NCBI GenBank assembly: GCA_026315105.1
Contig: CM048744.1
Location: 360,035,168 to 360,099,167, forward strand
Length of the DNA stretch: 64,000 nt
Reading direction: 5' to 3'
From: Locusta migratoria
Taxonomy: Eukaryota > Arthropoda > Insecta > Orthoptera > Acrididae
The position numbers and the translations under genes were made by a program. Below the pieces are notes generated by a model. The model was not told the DNA's origin. It saw only the letters and a list, made by a program, of their open reading frames with translations, and did no database searches. This document shows positions 22,915 to 32,651 of the stretch, one piece after another (the stretch's first letter is position 1; each line of letters starts with the position of its first letter).

Positions 22915-23376
22915 CTAACGACGCAGTCCCAGTATCTCGACGTCTGTACATAGAATCCTATTGCGTTCATACTCCATCGCATGATTCTCCGACAAACAAT
23001 GTTCAGCGATCTCCGACTTCCTCGGATACATCAATCGTGTGTGCATCTGGTGTTCAACGCATCGACCCTCGACGGTACGCATCGTCTGTCCAATATATGA
23101 CTTGCCACACTGACACGGAATCTGGTACAAGCCGGCCTTCCTCAAATCGAGATCATCTTTGGCGCTCCCCACCAGTGCACGCATTTTATTCGGCGGACAA
23201 AGTACAGTTCCAACCTGGTGTTTTTTCAAAAGGCGGGCGACCTTCCCCGAGAGTGCGCCGGTATATGGAATAAACGCAGTGCCTACCTCCTCCTTCGTGT
23301 TTTCATCCGTTTCTACAGGTTTGGTGGAGATACCGCTGAATCTGCCACTCCGAGTACCCAATTTTTCGGAATACAA
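22915..23376 (-). pseudogene. PLE GIY-YIG endonuclease domain
   Basis: After a linker (KEEVGTAFIPYTGALSGKVA) the frame reads LYQIPCQCGKSYIGQTMRTV, in which 'YQI...YIG' is the GIY-YIG core. RCVEHQMHTRLMYPRKSEIA and EHCLSENHAMEYERNRIL follow, keeping the Arg and the EH motif found in PLE nucleases. In an intact element this domain nicks target DNA to prime reverse transcription. The frame is fairly well kept, but the RT upstream is broken, so the protein cannot be made whole. Confidence 0.85.
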
Positions 23377-24100
23377 TTCTCAGGTGTTCCAATTCCTGGG
23401 GTAGACTCTGCGTCGGAGATAATGCGCGCTCTATGTACCAGAGTCTTAAGTACCCCATTCCTCCGTGAAGGGTGGTCACAGCTCTCTGCATGTAGATACA
23501 GATCAGTGTGCGTTGTCTTCCGATACACACCATGACCCAGGGCGCCATCAGCTCTTCTCTTGACCGACACGTCACGGAAAGGCAATTTACCCTCCGTTTC
23601 AGTCTCCATAGTGAATTTGATGTTGGGGTGTATGGAGTTCAGATGTGTAAGGAAGTCAAGGAGTTTATCCATACCATGTGGCCAGATTACGAAATGGTCA
23701 AATGTTTGTTAAGCTTATGGGACTTAACTACGGGGTCATCAGTTCCCAAACCTACAAACTACCTATGAACTACTTACGAACTAGGACGGCACAAATATCC
23801 ATGCCCGAGGGGGGATTCGAACCCCCGACTGTAGTGGCCGTGCTGACCGTGACTGGAGCGCCTCAGTCACCTCGGCCACCGCGGCCGGCGTCAGATTACG
23901 AAAGTGTCGTCCATGAAACGGAAAAAAGTAGGTTTCCATTCAGATGACGCCAGGGCTTCCTCATCGAAATTCCTACCCAAGTGGGCTACCCATGGCGACT
24001 CCCTCCGCCTGTTCGTAGTATTCGCCATTGAAAAGAAAATACGAGGAGGTCAAGACATGGCTAAAAAGTTCGGTGGTCTTCTCGTCAAACTTCTGACCAA
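23303..24100 (-). pseudogene. PLE reverse transcriptase, C-terminal half, broken
   Basis: Reading minus: FNGEYYEQAEGVAMGSPLG (RT motif B), a frameshift, RFMDDTFVI (catalytic motif C, here FMDD), then the SINE. Past it come LLDFLTHLNSIHPNIKFTME, GKLPFRDVSVKRRADGALGH and VYRKTTHTDLYLHAESCDHP (RT thumb and linker of PLEs, 23313-23672). The SINE splits the coding sequence just after the catalytic motif. Confidence 0.8.
23695..23891 (-). repeat. SINE inside the PLE
   Basis: Full-length first-subfamily copy on the minus strand. The 12-bp duplication CAGATTACGAAA at 23683-23694 and 23892-23903 belongs to the PLE coding strand. Confidence 0.9.
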
Positions 24101-24159
24101 TCAAATCTAGTGACTCTCGAAGGGGTAGCGTGCGGATGTCCGTGCCGGCGCGTTTCCAG

Positions 24160-24255
24160 GAGCTCAGTCTGTCAGTTCACCTGATGATGGCGACATGTAT
24201 GATCGCCGAAATATTGTGCCCGTTGGACACTATAGACCGGCAGTACACCCGTGGA
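24160..24255 (+). ncRNA. Hammerhead-like motif, right PLE terminus
   Basis: CTGATGA at 24181-24187, helix II GGCGA/TCGCC, GAAA at 24208-24211, an imperfect helix III (TATTGTG with CACTATA) and triplet ATA. Outer helix I can form as CTGTC with GGCAG. It mirrors 22500-22585. Confidence 0.55.
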
Positions 24256-24455
24256 TATTTTGATTATCAAATACGCCGGGAGAAACTAAAGAATAACAAT
24301 TACTGTACAGATACTCAGTTTCTAGCCATTTTGTTTATCTGTAATTTTATAGTAATTATATAAGAAAAAGGACGGTGCCCAGAACGGTACGATCATCAGT
24401 GAAGTAGTTCCAAAAAATGAACGAGTTTGAACTTATGTAGTGCGTTGTGTTTCAG

Positions 24456-24626
24456 GGACGTGTCTTCTGGGGACGCGGTGGTGTCGGCGGTGTCCAGAGG
24501 GGAGGCGGACGTGGGCGCCGCGGGGGTGTACCAGACGCCGGAGCGGCTGCGAGCCGCCGCCTTCACCTCGCCACACTCCATAGACTGCGCCGTCTTCCTC
24601 TCGCTCGCCACCGCCGCCCTGCCCAG
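24456..24626 (+). CDS. Ir21a: Ionotropic receptor (Ir21a-like), internal exon A: end of ligand-binding lobe S1
   Basis: The acceptor TTGTGTTTCAG precedes the exon and the donor CCCAG|GTACCA ends it. The exon holds one base, 56 codons and two bases. It reads DVSSGDAVVSAVSRGEADVG, AAGVYQTPERLRAAAFTSPH and SIDCAVFLSLATAALP. The pattern (a G-x-ADV run, an 'ER' helix, an F/T-S-P strand) is the end of lobe S1 of ionotropic receptors, insect chemo- and thermosensory relatives of glutamate receptors acting in dendritic membranes. The split codon AG|G joins exactly with exon B, 4,709 bp on. It is very GC-rich against AT-rich surroundings. IR identity is strong; Ir21a is my best guess from pore-region motifs. 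Upstream exons are not in this window. Confidence 0.8.
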
Positions 24627-24711
24627 GTACCACCGCATCCTGCTGCACACCATCCAGTTATATCCCAAGGAAGCAAACTACTGACGCCACTGGTCCACTG
24701 AAACTAACATG

Positions 24712-24810
24712 CATAGGACAACATACACGCCCATGCCCAAGAGACGGATGGAGCCTCCGACAGGGAGCGGCTGCGCAATCGGTAGTATGGCGCTTTAGAA
24801 CACGCAGCCG
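24712..24810 (-). repeat. Degenerate SINE head
   Basis: TAGGACAACATACACGCCCA then TGCCC, GGATGGAGCCTCCGACAGGG and AGCGGCTGCGCA follow the tRNA-like half of the second SINE subfamily on the minus strand, with many changes. An old copy. Confidence 0.5.
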
Positions 24811-24907
24811 TTCTCGCGCAGCAATAGTGTTTAGTGATGAGGTAACATTCCATGTGTGTCGTTCAGACGCAGAGGATACCGTGCTCACGGGTGCGGTTCC
24901 TTTAGGG

Positions 24908-25815
24908 CAGAGGTGGGCAATGAGCGAGTCGCGCTCTCGGAGCCGCCTGCCTGAGCGGATGCAGAGCCGCGAGCAGCTGGCGTCCATCACGTAGTTCCTG
25001 CTGAAAAGACTAGATGGCATTATGCGCAGCCAACGTGCTAACGTAGCCGCAGAAATGAACCTGGCTGAGTGCGTTATAAAATAACTTATAAAGATAATAG
25101 TGCAAACTCTTTAGTATCCAACTCGAATGTACAGATTCCACTGCTAGGGGTATCTCCTGGAAAATGCTATTATGTTTATAAGTAGCTTATAAACATAATA
25201 CTGGAAACTCTTCTCTTAAACGTCCAGCGCGTGCAGTCGAGCCGGCAAATATCTTATAAAGACAAGAGCGAATTTTTGTTTTGTTTCAGTTACTTCGAAT
25301 TTTGTACTTCAGGGTTTTCGTTATAATCTATGATATTACGTTATGGTACAGTACGCTGTGGAGTTGAAATGGCTAGTCAAATCGGTGCGGTAAAGCGGCG
25401 TTCTATTTTCCAGTTCAACTCTAGTTGGGTATGTGATTACTTGTTCACTGAAAGCGAAGGAGGAGCAAAATGTTTGGTATGTGGTAAAATACTAGGCATA
25501 AAAAGGACAATTTAGAACGCCATTATAGAACACATCACTTCAACCAGTATGGATATGTAGAAGGTGAAATGCGACGTAATCGTCTTAATAATATACGCGA
25601 GGAAGTAGAGGTATGTATTATAATGCTGTACCTACTTACGAGATAACTTAATCTCAGTGTTTTGTTTAATACCGGACTCTCACGGAACTACGTGCGCCAG
25701 AAAGCATGCAGACCTCTAGCGGCAACTAGGATAACTACCGGCCGAGTGTGAACGCTGCTCTTTTTTCGGCCTGAGCCGGAGCGCTGCTCATTGAGCCGAT
25801 TTGTGCCCACCTCTG
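24908..25815 (+). mobile_element. hAT transposon, non-autonomous, in receptor intron A-B
   Basis: The ends CAGAGGTGGGCAA and TGCCCACCTCTG are inverted and flanked by the exact 8-bp duplication CTTTAGGG at 24900-24907 and 25816-25823, the hAT signature. It retains only an N-terminal piece of a transposase. Confidence 0.9.
25366..25615 (+). pseudogene. hAT transposase N-terminus with BED-type zinc finger, frameshifted
   Basis: The frame RRSIFQFNSSWVCDYLF is followed by GGAKCLVCGKILG. After a one-base shift it continues KRDNLERHYRTHHFNQYGYV. Cys-x2-Cys ... His-x4-His is the BED-finger arrangement of hAT/ZBED/GTF2IRD2-like transposases, used for binding element ends. No catalytic RNase-H-like domain follows before the right terminus. 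Confidence 0.75.
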
Positions 25816-25823
25816 CTTTAGGG

Positions 25824-26311
25824 GGATGCTTGTCCACTGTTGGTCCAGCTGATCTCTACGAGTTTACAGCAGTAACTCGGGCGTCCGATCCCTGATTGTC
25901 GTGAGTGCACTTGTGCTCTCCCGATGATCTATTTGTAGTCCGTGGCAATGTCCGGGAGATAAATTAAATTGGTCCCAATCCCCCGGTTCCGACCAAGGTT
26001 TTCGGGAGGTTTAAGGCGTATGCCGCAACTGGTAAGCCCCTCCCACTTATTCCCAATTGGGATCCCCCTTTGCCCCACTATCAGCCTGTCTGATAATTGG
26101 CTGAATAGAACCGCGACTCTTTATGGGCCGGATCTCAAACAGCCCCCTCCACTCCTCGGAGTGGACAATGAAAAGAATAAGTGTTTTTTTTTCATGTGTG
26201 TGGTCATGTTCATCGCTGTAACATCAGAATATGCCCTGCTGAAGATCGTCTCACGTACACTGAGTCCCAACGTAACTCGCCTTAGATGAACTTATGGTGT
26301 GTCCATATGGT
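25824..26311. other. Unrecognised intron DNA
   Basis: C-rich stretches around 25975-26150, one 106-codon frame of no recognised family, and no transposon end. Sequence before 24900 and after 25823 was continuous before the hAT insertion. Confidence 0.35.
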
Positions 26312-27560
26312 GATCTCACAAACGGCTTTTAATCGTCGCGGTGCAGTAGCCGAGCGGTCTAAAGCGTCTCGCTGCGGAGCGCGCGGTTGCTCACCGTGGA
26401 GGTTCGAGTCCTTCCTAGGGAATGGGTGTGTGTGGTCCTTAGATTACTTTACCTTAGTTTAAGTAGTTTGTAGGCTACGGACTGATGACCACGCAGTTTG
26501 GTCCGATAGATTTACAAACATTTGAACATTTTTTGGCTTTTAATCAACTTGCGTGGTTATGGTGTAGCGCCACAAATTTGCGATTGGTTAGGACATTTCC
26601 TGTCAGAGAGGACGCAGTTTGTACTAATCGATGGTAAAGCATCGACTAAAACAGAGGTGATATCGGGCGTTCCACAGGGTAGTGTTATTGGTCCTCTGCT
26701 GTTTCTTATTTACATACACGATTTAGGGGAAAATCTAAGTAGCTCTCTTAGGTTGTTTGCAGATGACGCCGTCATTTACCGTCTAGTAAAATCGTCTGAA
26801 GATCAAAACCAACTGCTGAACGATCTCAATAAGAATCGCTATGGTGTAAAAATTGGCAATTGACTCTAACTAATGAGAAGTGTGAAGTCGTCCACACGAG
26901 TACGAAAGTAAATCCGTTATACTTTGTTTACAAGATAAATCAATCAAAAGTGAAGCCCGTAAACTCTACAAAATACCTGGGAATTACTGTTACTTCAATC
27001 TTAAACTGGAAAGAACACGTAATAATGTCGTGGGAAAGACGAACCAGAGACTGCGTTTTATTGGCAGGACCCTTAAAAGATGCAACAGAATACTACATAC
27101 TGCATACACTACGCTTGTCCGTCCTCTTTTGGAGTTTTCCTGCCCAGTGTGGGATCCTTATTAGGTAAATTTGACGGAGATCCTCGAAAGAGTCCAAAGA
27201 AGTTCAGCTCGTTTCGTATTGTCACGATACAGGGGAGACAGCGTTACGGAAATGATACAGGATCTGGGATGGGAATCATTACAACAAAGGCGCTTATCGC
27301 TGCGGCGTAAGCTACTTACGAAACTCCAATCGCCAACATTCTCCTCCGAATGCGAAATATATTGTTGACTGCCACTTACATAGGTAGAAATGATCATCTG
27401 AATAAAAGACGAGAAATCAGAGCTCGAACGGAGAGATTGAGGTCTTCTTCCTTCCCACATCCTATTAGAGAATGCAATGGGAGATAAATAGTATTAAGGT
27501 GGTTCGATGAACCCTCTTCCAGGCACTTAAATGTGATTTGCAGAGTATTCCATATAGATG
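26312..27560 (+). pseudogene. CR1-like LINE, reverse transcriptase to 3' end
   Basis: It enters at the RT 'HKRLLIKL' region (26312-26334), is interrupted by a SINE, then reads NLRGYGVAPQICDWLGHFLS, VIGPLLFLIYIHDL, LRLFADDAVIYRLVKSSEDQ (catalytic FADD intact) and NEKCEVVHTSTKVNPLYFVY. It passes through frameshifts to the 3' UTR at about 27560. Of the + strand copies this keeps the best catalytic block, but the SINE and frameshifts inactivate it. Confidence 0.8.
26335..26534 (+). repeat. SINE (second subfamily) inside the LINE reverse transcriptase
   Basis: Full length: GTGCAGTAGCCGAGCGGTCT head, GGTTCGAGTCC B-box, CATTTGAACATTTTT end. The target duplication GGCTTTTAATC lies at 26324-26334 and 26535-26545; removing one copy restores the LINE reading frame around 'LLIN/KLRGYG'. 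Confidence 0.9.
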
Positions 27561-27589
27561 TAGCAAATTAGAGGTCCGTATTTCTTTGC

Positions 27590-27835
27590 GCAGCTAACGG
27601 TGACGTCAAACAATTACCTAGACATGTTGCAATTGAATGCATTGCCACAAATCGAAGATGGTGGTGAAGGTCTCATATTCGAAGACGGCGCTCCTCCACA
27701 CATTACGCCAATATTGGTTGGGAGTTTCTAGATACAACATTTCCTCAGCGATGGATAGGAAGGGTTCTGCTTCGTCCCCCACACCTCTCAGCTAGCATTG
27801 ATTTCCTGCCTGTAGATCAGCGGTTCCCAGCATTG
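27590..27835 (+). pseudogene. Tc/mariner-superfamily transposase fragment (DUF4817-associated type)
   Basis: The + frame reads VTSNNYLDMLQLNALPQIED and LIFEDGAPPHITPI, then broken LDFLPVDQRFPALV. 'xFxxDGAPPH' is the conserved strand with the second catalytic Asp of this transposase group. No ends are seen, so the element is a fragment. Confidence 0.6.
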
Positions 27836-27893
27836 GTGTAAATTCCTCTGTGACAGGTAAAAACAAATTTTCTGAAGGGTAAAAACCTGCACT

Positions 27894-28080
27894 TCGGCCG
27901 CGGCGCATTAGCCGCGCGTGCTGGAGCGCCGTGTTGCGCCATCGGGGGTTCGAATCCCACCTCGGGCATGGATGTTTTTTGTCGTCTTTAGTATAAGGTA
28001 GTTCATAAGTGGTTTGTAAGTTTACGGACTGATGACCCCGCAGGTAAGTCCCTTAAGCTTTAGAAACATTTGAACATTTG
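27894..28080 (+). repeat. SINE
   Basis: Variant head (GGCCGCGGCGCATTAGCCGC), CGGGGGTTCGAATCCCACC, and tail ACATTTGAACATTTG. The target duplication AACCTGCACT is at 27884-27893 and 28081-28090. Confidence 0.9.
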
Positions 28081-28196
28081 AACCTGCACTCTAATTCAGG
28101 AATGATACATTACTTCTGGATTCCGTAGTTGCATTCCGACCAAGTTACTCCAACCCGATCCTAGTTCAGACAGTGCAACTTTCACGTTTCTCAAAT

Positions 28197-28388
28197 GTTC
28201 AAATGTTGGTAAATGTATCGCACTCAACTGCTGGGTTATTTGCCTGTAGCTTACAAACTACTTAAAATAACGTAAACTAGCCTAAGGACAAACCCCCATG
28301 CTCGAGGGGGGACTCGAACCGCCGACGGCGAACGACCGGGCGCACCGCAGCATGGCGCCCCAGTTCGCACGGCTAATCCGCCGCGGCA
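28197..28388 (-). repeat. SINE
   Basis: Minus-strand copy with CATGCTCGAGGGGGGACTCG and CACGGCTAATCCGCCGCGGC. It shares a head variant with the copy at 27894. CACGTTT at both borders is a likely short target duplication. Confidence 0.8.
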
Positions 28389-29230
28389 CACGTTTTTTCA
28401 CGCCCCAAACGACTGAATGCCAGGCCGTATGAAACCCGGCCACGTTAACGTTGACGTACCAAAGCAGAGACGCGATATCGCTGTGCTCCGTGTTTACTGC
28501 ACCACCGTCGTCCGTCACATTTCTGTACTCACTTAAGTTCCAGCAGTTCCTGTTACATTGTACCGGCTCAGAATAATAACTTCGGAAAACCTCTTGGCAA
28601 CACGTTCGATTTCCCATTTCCCCTGTCCGTTAGTCACAACTCACTGTCCCTTTCCTCAGTCCTCACCTTCCGTTCTTTCTGGCTTCACACCAACCAGCAG
28701 GGCCAAAAAACAGCCGATCACTGAGTGTCGACCTGCGATCCGGTCAATGCCGTCATCATCCCTGACAGCATGCCACTCGTGCAGCTCCGTGGTCATCTCT
28801 CAGCATTCGCGGCACCCTCGTGGAAGGCACTTTTCGCATTTTCGGATCCTCATGCACGAATGTGTCACAGAACGTACGGAAAATCCAACTTTGGAGGTGA
28901 TGTGTTGCACAGTCCTTCGGCGATCCTCCAAAGCAATTTTCTCCACTCGCTCGATCATGTCGTTAGACCGGCCGGTGCGAGCCGGGATTGTCTTAGTGAG
29001 TCGTCATACGACGTTCTTCTTTATCTGAACCACACATTGACAGTCTCACTTAACTGATGACGAATTTCTGTCACTGCATCAACCCGCAAATGGAGAAAAC
29101 GAATGATTGCACGCTCTCCTTCAACTGAGAATGTCGGCATTTCAAGTATCAAAGTTCTCTCTCCACTGCTAGTATCACACGTTCAAAAAGAGTGCGCGCG
29201 TATTTTAAAGCAAACCGCATGTTGTTATCA
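28389..29230 (-). pseudogene. Mariner-like transposase remnant, degenerate
   Basis: On the minus strand I can piece together a helix-turn-helix stretch (DSLRQSRLAPAGLTT, then DRRRTVQHITSKVGFSVRSV, then MRILKCEKCL) over several frames, near 28850-29010. The pattern matches the paired N-terminal HTH region and linker of mariner-type transposases. No catalytic residues or ends were confirmed. Confidence 0.4.
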
Positions 29231-29335
29231 GTAGCCACTCCTGAGGTAAGAACTGGAGTTATACCCTGAATCGCCTGGCATGGCCACCGCTATGCTTTCC
29301 CTACGGCCTACCCAGTGCCTGCGGTGGTCCGGCAG

Positions 29336-29577
29336 GTACCGCGCCATCCTGGGCCCGTTCGACTGGAGCGTGTGGCTGGCGCTGACGGTGGTGTACCTGC
29401 TGGCCGTGTTCCCGCTCGCCTTCTCCAGCTCGCACTCGCTGTGGCACCTGCTGGAGGAGCCGCGCGAGCTGGAGAACATGTTCTGGTACGTGTTCGGCAC
29501 CTTCACCAACGCCTTCACCTTCACCGGCCGCCGCTGCTGGACCAGCTCCACCAAGACCGCCACCAGGATGCTCATCG
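29336..29577 (+). CDS. Ir21a: Ionotropic receptor (Ir21a-like), internal exon B: first membrane helix and pore loop
   Basis: The acceptor GGTCCGGCAG precedes and the donor CATCG|GTCAGT follows. The exon is one base, 80 codons and one base. YRAILGPFDW leads into hydrophobic SVWLALTVVYLLAVFPLAFS (exon residues 11-30, membrane helix M1). Then come LENMFWYVFGTFTNAFTFTG (pore loop, about 46-65) and STKTATRMLI. Glutamate receptors have a Q/R-site pore with SYTANLAAF downstream; in IRs the pore is divergent, and 'GTFTNxFTF' is the reason I favour Ir21a, a co-receptor-dependent cooling/temperature receptor in flies and mosquitoes. Joins in phase to exon C across a 17,518-bp intron (G|GC, Gly). Strong third-position G/C bias. 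Confidence 0.85.
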
Positions 29578-29867
29578 GTCAGTAGCTAAATGTTCAGCTT
29601 TCCCCTCTTTGCTTAGCAGCTTTTTGCTTTGCTTTGCAGCTCTACTGTATGACTATATGATGATGGCATCGTCTCGGGCAAAATATTCCGGAAGTAAAAA
29701 AGTCCCGGTGGGGACTAGTTAGAAGGATGTCGTCAGTAGGAAAAACAAAACAGGCATTCTTTGGATAGGAACGTAGAATGTTTTATCCCATAATTGAGTA
29801 GGTAAGATAGAAAATATGAAAGATAGGTTACATATGGTGGGGATTAGTGAAGTTCGGTGCCACGATA

Positions 29868-30055
29868 AAAAAATGTTTGTAATTCTATCGGACCAAACTG
29901 CGTGGTCATCAGTCCGTAGCTTACAAACTACTTAAACTAAACTAAACTAAGGACTACACACACACCCATGCCCCAGGGAGGACTCGAACCTCCACGGCCA
30001 GCAACCGCGCGCTTCGCAGCGAGAAGCTTTAGACCGCACGGCTACTCCACCGCGG
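29868..30055 (-). repeat. SINE (second subfamily) in LINE
   Basis: Minus copy with a CATGCCCCAGGGAGGACTCG head region. The 13-bp target duplication CGGTGCCACGATA lies at 29855-29867 and 30056-30068. Confidence 0.9.
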
Positions 30056-30573
30056 CGGTGCCACGATAAACAGGAGTTTTGGTCAGGTGAGTACAGGGTT
30101 ATAAATACAAAATCATTTGGTGGTAACGCTGGAGTAGTTCTAATGATAAGCAAATAGGAATGCGGGTAAGTTACTATGAACAGCATAGTGAACACATTAT
30201 CATAGCAAAGATAGACATGAAGCCAACACCGAGCAACTAGTCTCTCGATGATAAGGAGATCGAAGAAATGTATGAGGAGATAAAAGAAATTATACAGACC
30301 GTTTAAGGAGAAGACAATTATGATGGGAGACTGGAACTCGGTAGTAGGAAAAGGTAGAGAAGGAAATGTAGTATGTGAATATAGACTGGGGAAAAGTAAT
30401 GAAAAAGGAAATTGTCTGGTAGAATTTTGTGCAGATCACAATTTAATCATCACAAACACTTGGTTTAATCATCATGAAAGAAGGTTATATACGTGGATGA
30501 GAGCAGCAGACACTTGGAGGTACCAGATTGACTTTATAATGGTAAGGCAAAGGTTTATAAACCAGTTTTTAAA

Positions 30574-30771
30574 AATGTTCAAATGTTTGTAAATCTATCG
30601 GACCAAACTGCGTGGTCATCAGTCCGTAGCTTACAAGCTACTTAAACCTAGGTAAACTAACCTAAGGACAACACACACACCCATGCCCCAGGGAGGACTT
30701 GAACCTCCACGGCGAGCAACCGCGCGCTCCGCAGCGAGACGCTTTAGACCGCTCGGCTACTCCACCGCGGC
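30574..30771 (-). repeat. SINE (second subfamily) in LINE endonuclease
   Basis: 198-bp minus copy. The 12-bp duplication CCAGTTTTTAAA lies at 30562-30573 and 30772-30783, inside the frame that follows 'RQRFIN'. Confidence 0.9.
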
Positions 30772-31483
30772 CCAGTTTTTAAACTGTGCAACATATCCAG
30801 AGGCAGATATAGACTCTGAGAATAACTTATTGGTTATTAACTGTAGATTAAAACTTAAGAGCCTGCTAATAGGTAGAAAATTAAGGAAATGGAATCTGGA
30901 CAAATTCAAGGAACCAGAGGTGGTTGAGAGTTTTAGAGGGAGCATTAGGCAAGGATTGCCTTAAATGGAGGAAAGTAATAAAGTAGAAGAAGAATGGGTT
31001 GCTCTGAGAGGTAGAGTAGTGAAGTCCGCAGAAGATCACAAAGGCAGAAGAACAAGGCCTAATAGAAATCCTTGGATAACATGGGAGATACTGAACGTAA
31101 CTGATGAAAGTAGAAAATATAAAAATGCATCAAGTGAAGCAGGCAAAAGGGAGTACAGACGTCTGAAAAAATGAGGTTGTCAGGAAGTGCAGACTGCCTA
31201 AGCAGGAGTGACGTGAGGAGAAATGCAAGACCGTAGAAGAATGTATATAACTAGGGGAAAGATAGATGTCACCTACAGGAAAATAAAAGAGACATTTGGA
31301 AACAAGAAAAACAAGAACTCGGGTGGAAAACCAGTATTAAGCAAGAAGGGAAAGCTGAAAGATGGAATGCCTGTACAAAGGAAAGTGAAGGCAGTATTCT
31401 AGAAGTAGAGGACCATGAGGTAGGAGATACAATACTGAGAGAAGAATTTGACATAGCACTAAAAGATCTGAGTAGAAACAACG

Positions 31484-31670
31484 AAAATGTTCAAATGTTC
31501 AAAGCATATGGGACTTAACTACGGGGTCATCAGTCCCTTAACTTACAAACTACTTATGAACTAAGGACGGCACAAATATCCCTGCCCGAGGGGGGATTCG
31601 AACCCCCGACCGTAGTGGCCGTGCAGACCGTGACTAGAGCGCCTCAGTCCCCTCGGCCACCGCGGCCGGC
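31484..31670 (-). repeat. SINE (first subfamily) in LINE
   Basis: Minus copy. The 11-bp duplication TAGAAACAACG lies at 31473-31483 and 31671-31681. Confidence 0.9.
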
Positions 31671-31835
31671 TAGAAACAACGCCGCTGAAGTAGACGATGT
31701 CCCGTCTGAGCTGCTATTATCGTTAGGGGAGCCAGTCATGAAGAGGTGGTGAGCAGGACAAGGTAGCGTGAAGAGCTGCATCAAACCAGTCTGCGGACTG
31801 AAGATCACAACAGCAACAAGAACAATGTTTAACAT

Positions 31836-32618
31836 AGGCTGAGCGCCTTTCTTTTTATTTTTATTTAGAAATCAGGTTTGAAAACGGCATTAAGCACGCA
31901 TCGGAGCATCCACCAACCTTTATTATATTATTATTTTTTTTAGACATTAGTTGGAGGTACGGTGCCACAAAAGTTTTTACGATCTCAGCCCTCCCCCCCC
32001 CCCCCCGACGAAAATCCTAGATTTGCCACTTTCCACTGAGTTTGTTTAACGTTATCAGGGCATTTTCGTTGTAGATGCCACCATTACTCTCTTATCTAAA
32101 CCTGTTTCCATATTTTTGTTCATTTCTGCAATTGTTAGTCGTTCAGTGTTGTAATGTACTAAGACATTCCCGAATTCTTATTCCGCAAGAATTCAATGCG
32201 AAGAACGTGCGCACGTAAGCGTCCAGAGGGGCGTGAGTAATGTTATGTTTGCTATCTTCCGACATTAAAAGTCGCCACGAGTTAGTTACAACTGACGCGT
32301 AGTTATCTTCTGCGAGGAATTCTGGCATTTGGAGGCCGAGGACAGTGGTGACGTACTGGCGTAGGTGTTGTATTTTTTAGAGACCGAGATAAAAAGTAGC
32401 GGTCGCTAGGCAGTTTGGCGCCTCCTTATTGCCTCGTAAATGTTACGACAGCAGCTGCCGTGTCTAGGAGCGACGTCTCTGCCCCTGAAAGAACAACACA
32501 CAAACAACGTGATTACAACTTTCTGTGTTCCTGTTACTTGTAAAGATAACAAATGAAAAACTACAAGTTATTCTATAATTGGGGCATCCGTAGCTGAGTT
32601 ACATTTTCTTTTATGAAT
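31836..32618. other. Unrecognised intron DNA
   Basis: A C-run near 31985-32005 beside GACGAAAATCCTAGATTTGC may be a decayed hAT end. Nothing else recognised. Confidence 0.35.
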
Positions 32619-32651
32619 TTATCAATTGTTTTAAAAATTGATTGTGTAACT

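Larger units (their letters stand above)
22482..24264 (-). mobile_element. Penelope-like retroelement with inverted terminal repeats
   Basis: The arms 22482-about 22640 and about 24110-24264 are inverted copies: ATCAAAATATCCACGGGTGT versus its complement at the right end. Both also carry CACGCTAC, GGCGCG and the hammerhead core. Between them, on the minus strand, lie reverse transcriptase fragments, the linker and a GIY-YIG nuclease in the order typical of Penelope-like elements. An interrupting SINE sits at 23695-23891. Frameshifts make it inactive. Confidence 0.8.
29730..31835 (+). pseudogene. LINE ORF2 (endonuclease half), split by three SINEs
   Basis: Early part MVGISEVR and IKPTPSN-type frames precede MMGDWNSVVGKGREGNVVCE (30320-30592; 'GDWN' carries an endonuclease catalytic Asp/Asn), LVEFCADHNLIITNTWFNHH and ADTWRYQIDFIMVRQRF ('QID' near the catalytic end). 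RT-linker frames follow (KLKSLLIGRKLRKWNLDKF; RNPWITWEILNVTDESRKYK). It ends with AGCTGCATCAAACCAGTCTG and a CAACA-type tail near 31835. Clade not assigned; the tail equals that at 47900-47965 and, in reverse, at 53080. Joined over the three SINEs it would be a 5' to middle ORF2, heavily frameshifted. Confidence 0.75.

Noticed and set aside
24627..24684. Reading exon A through the splice site to the stop at 24682
   Set aside because: It would truncate the receptor before the first membrane helix. The donor AG|GTACCA and exact phase match with exon B favour splicing, and the similarity R-Y-H-R-I-L is treated as an intron-gain clue instead.
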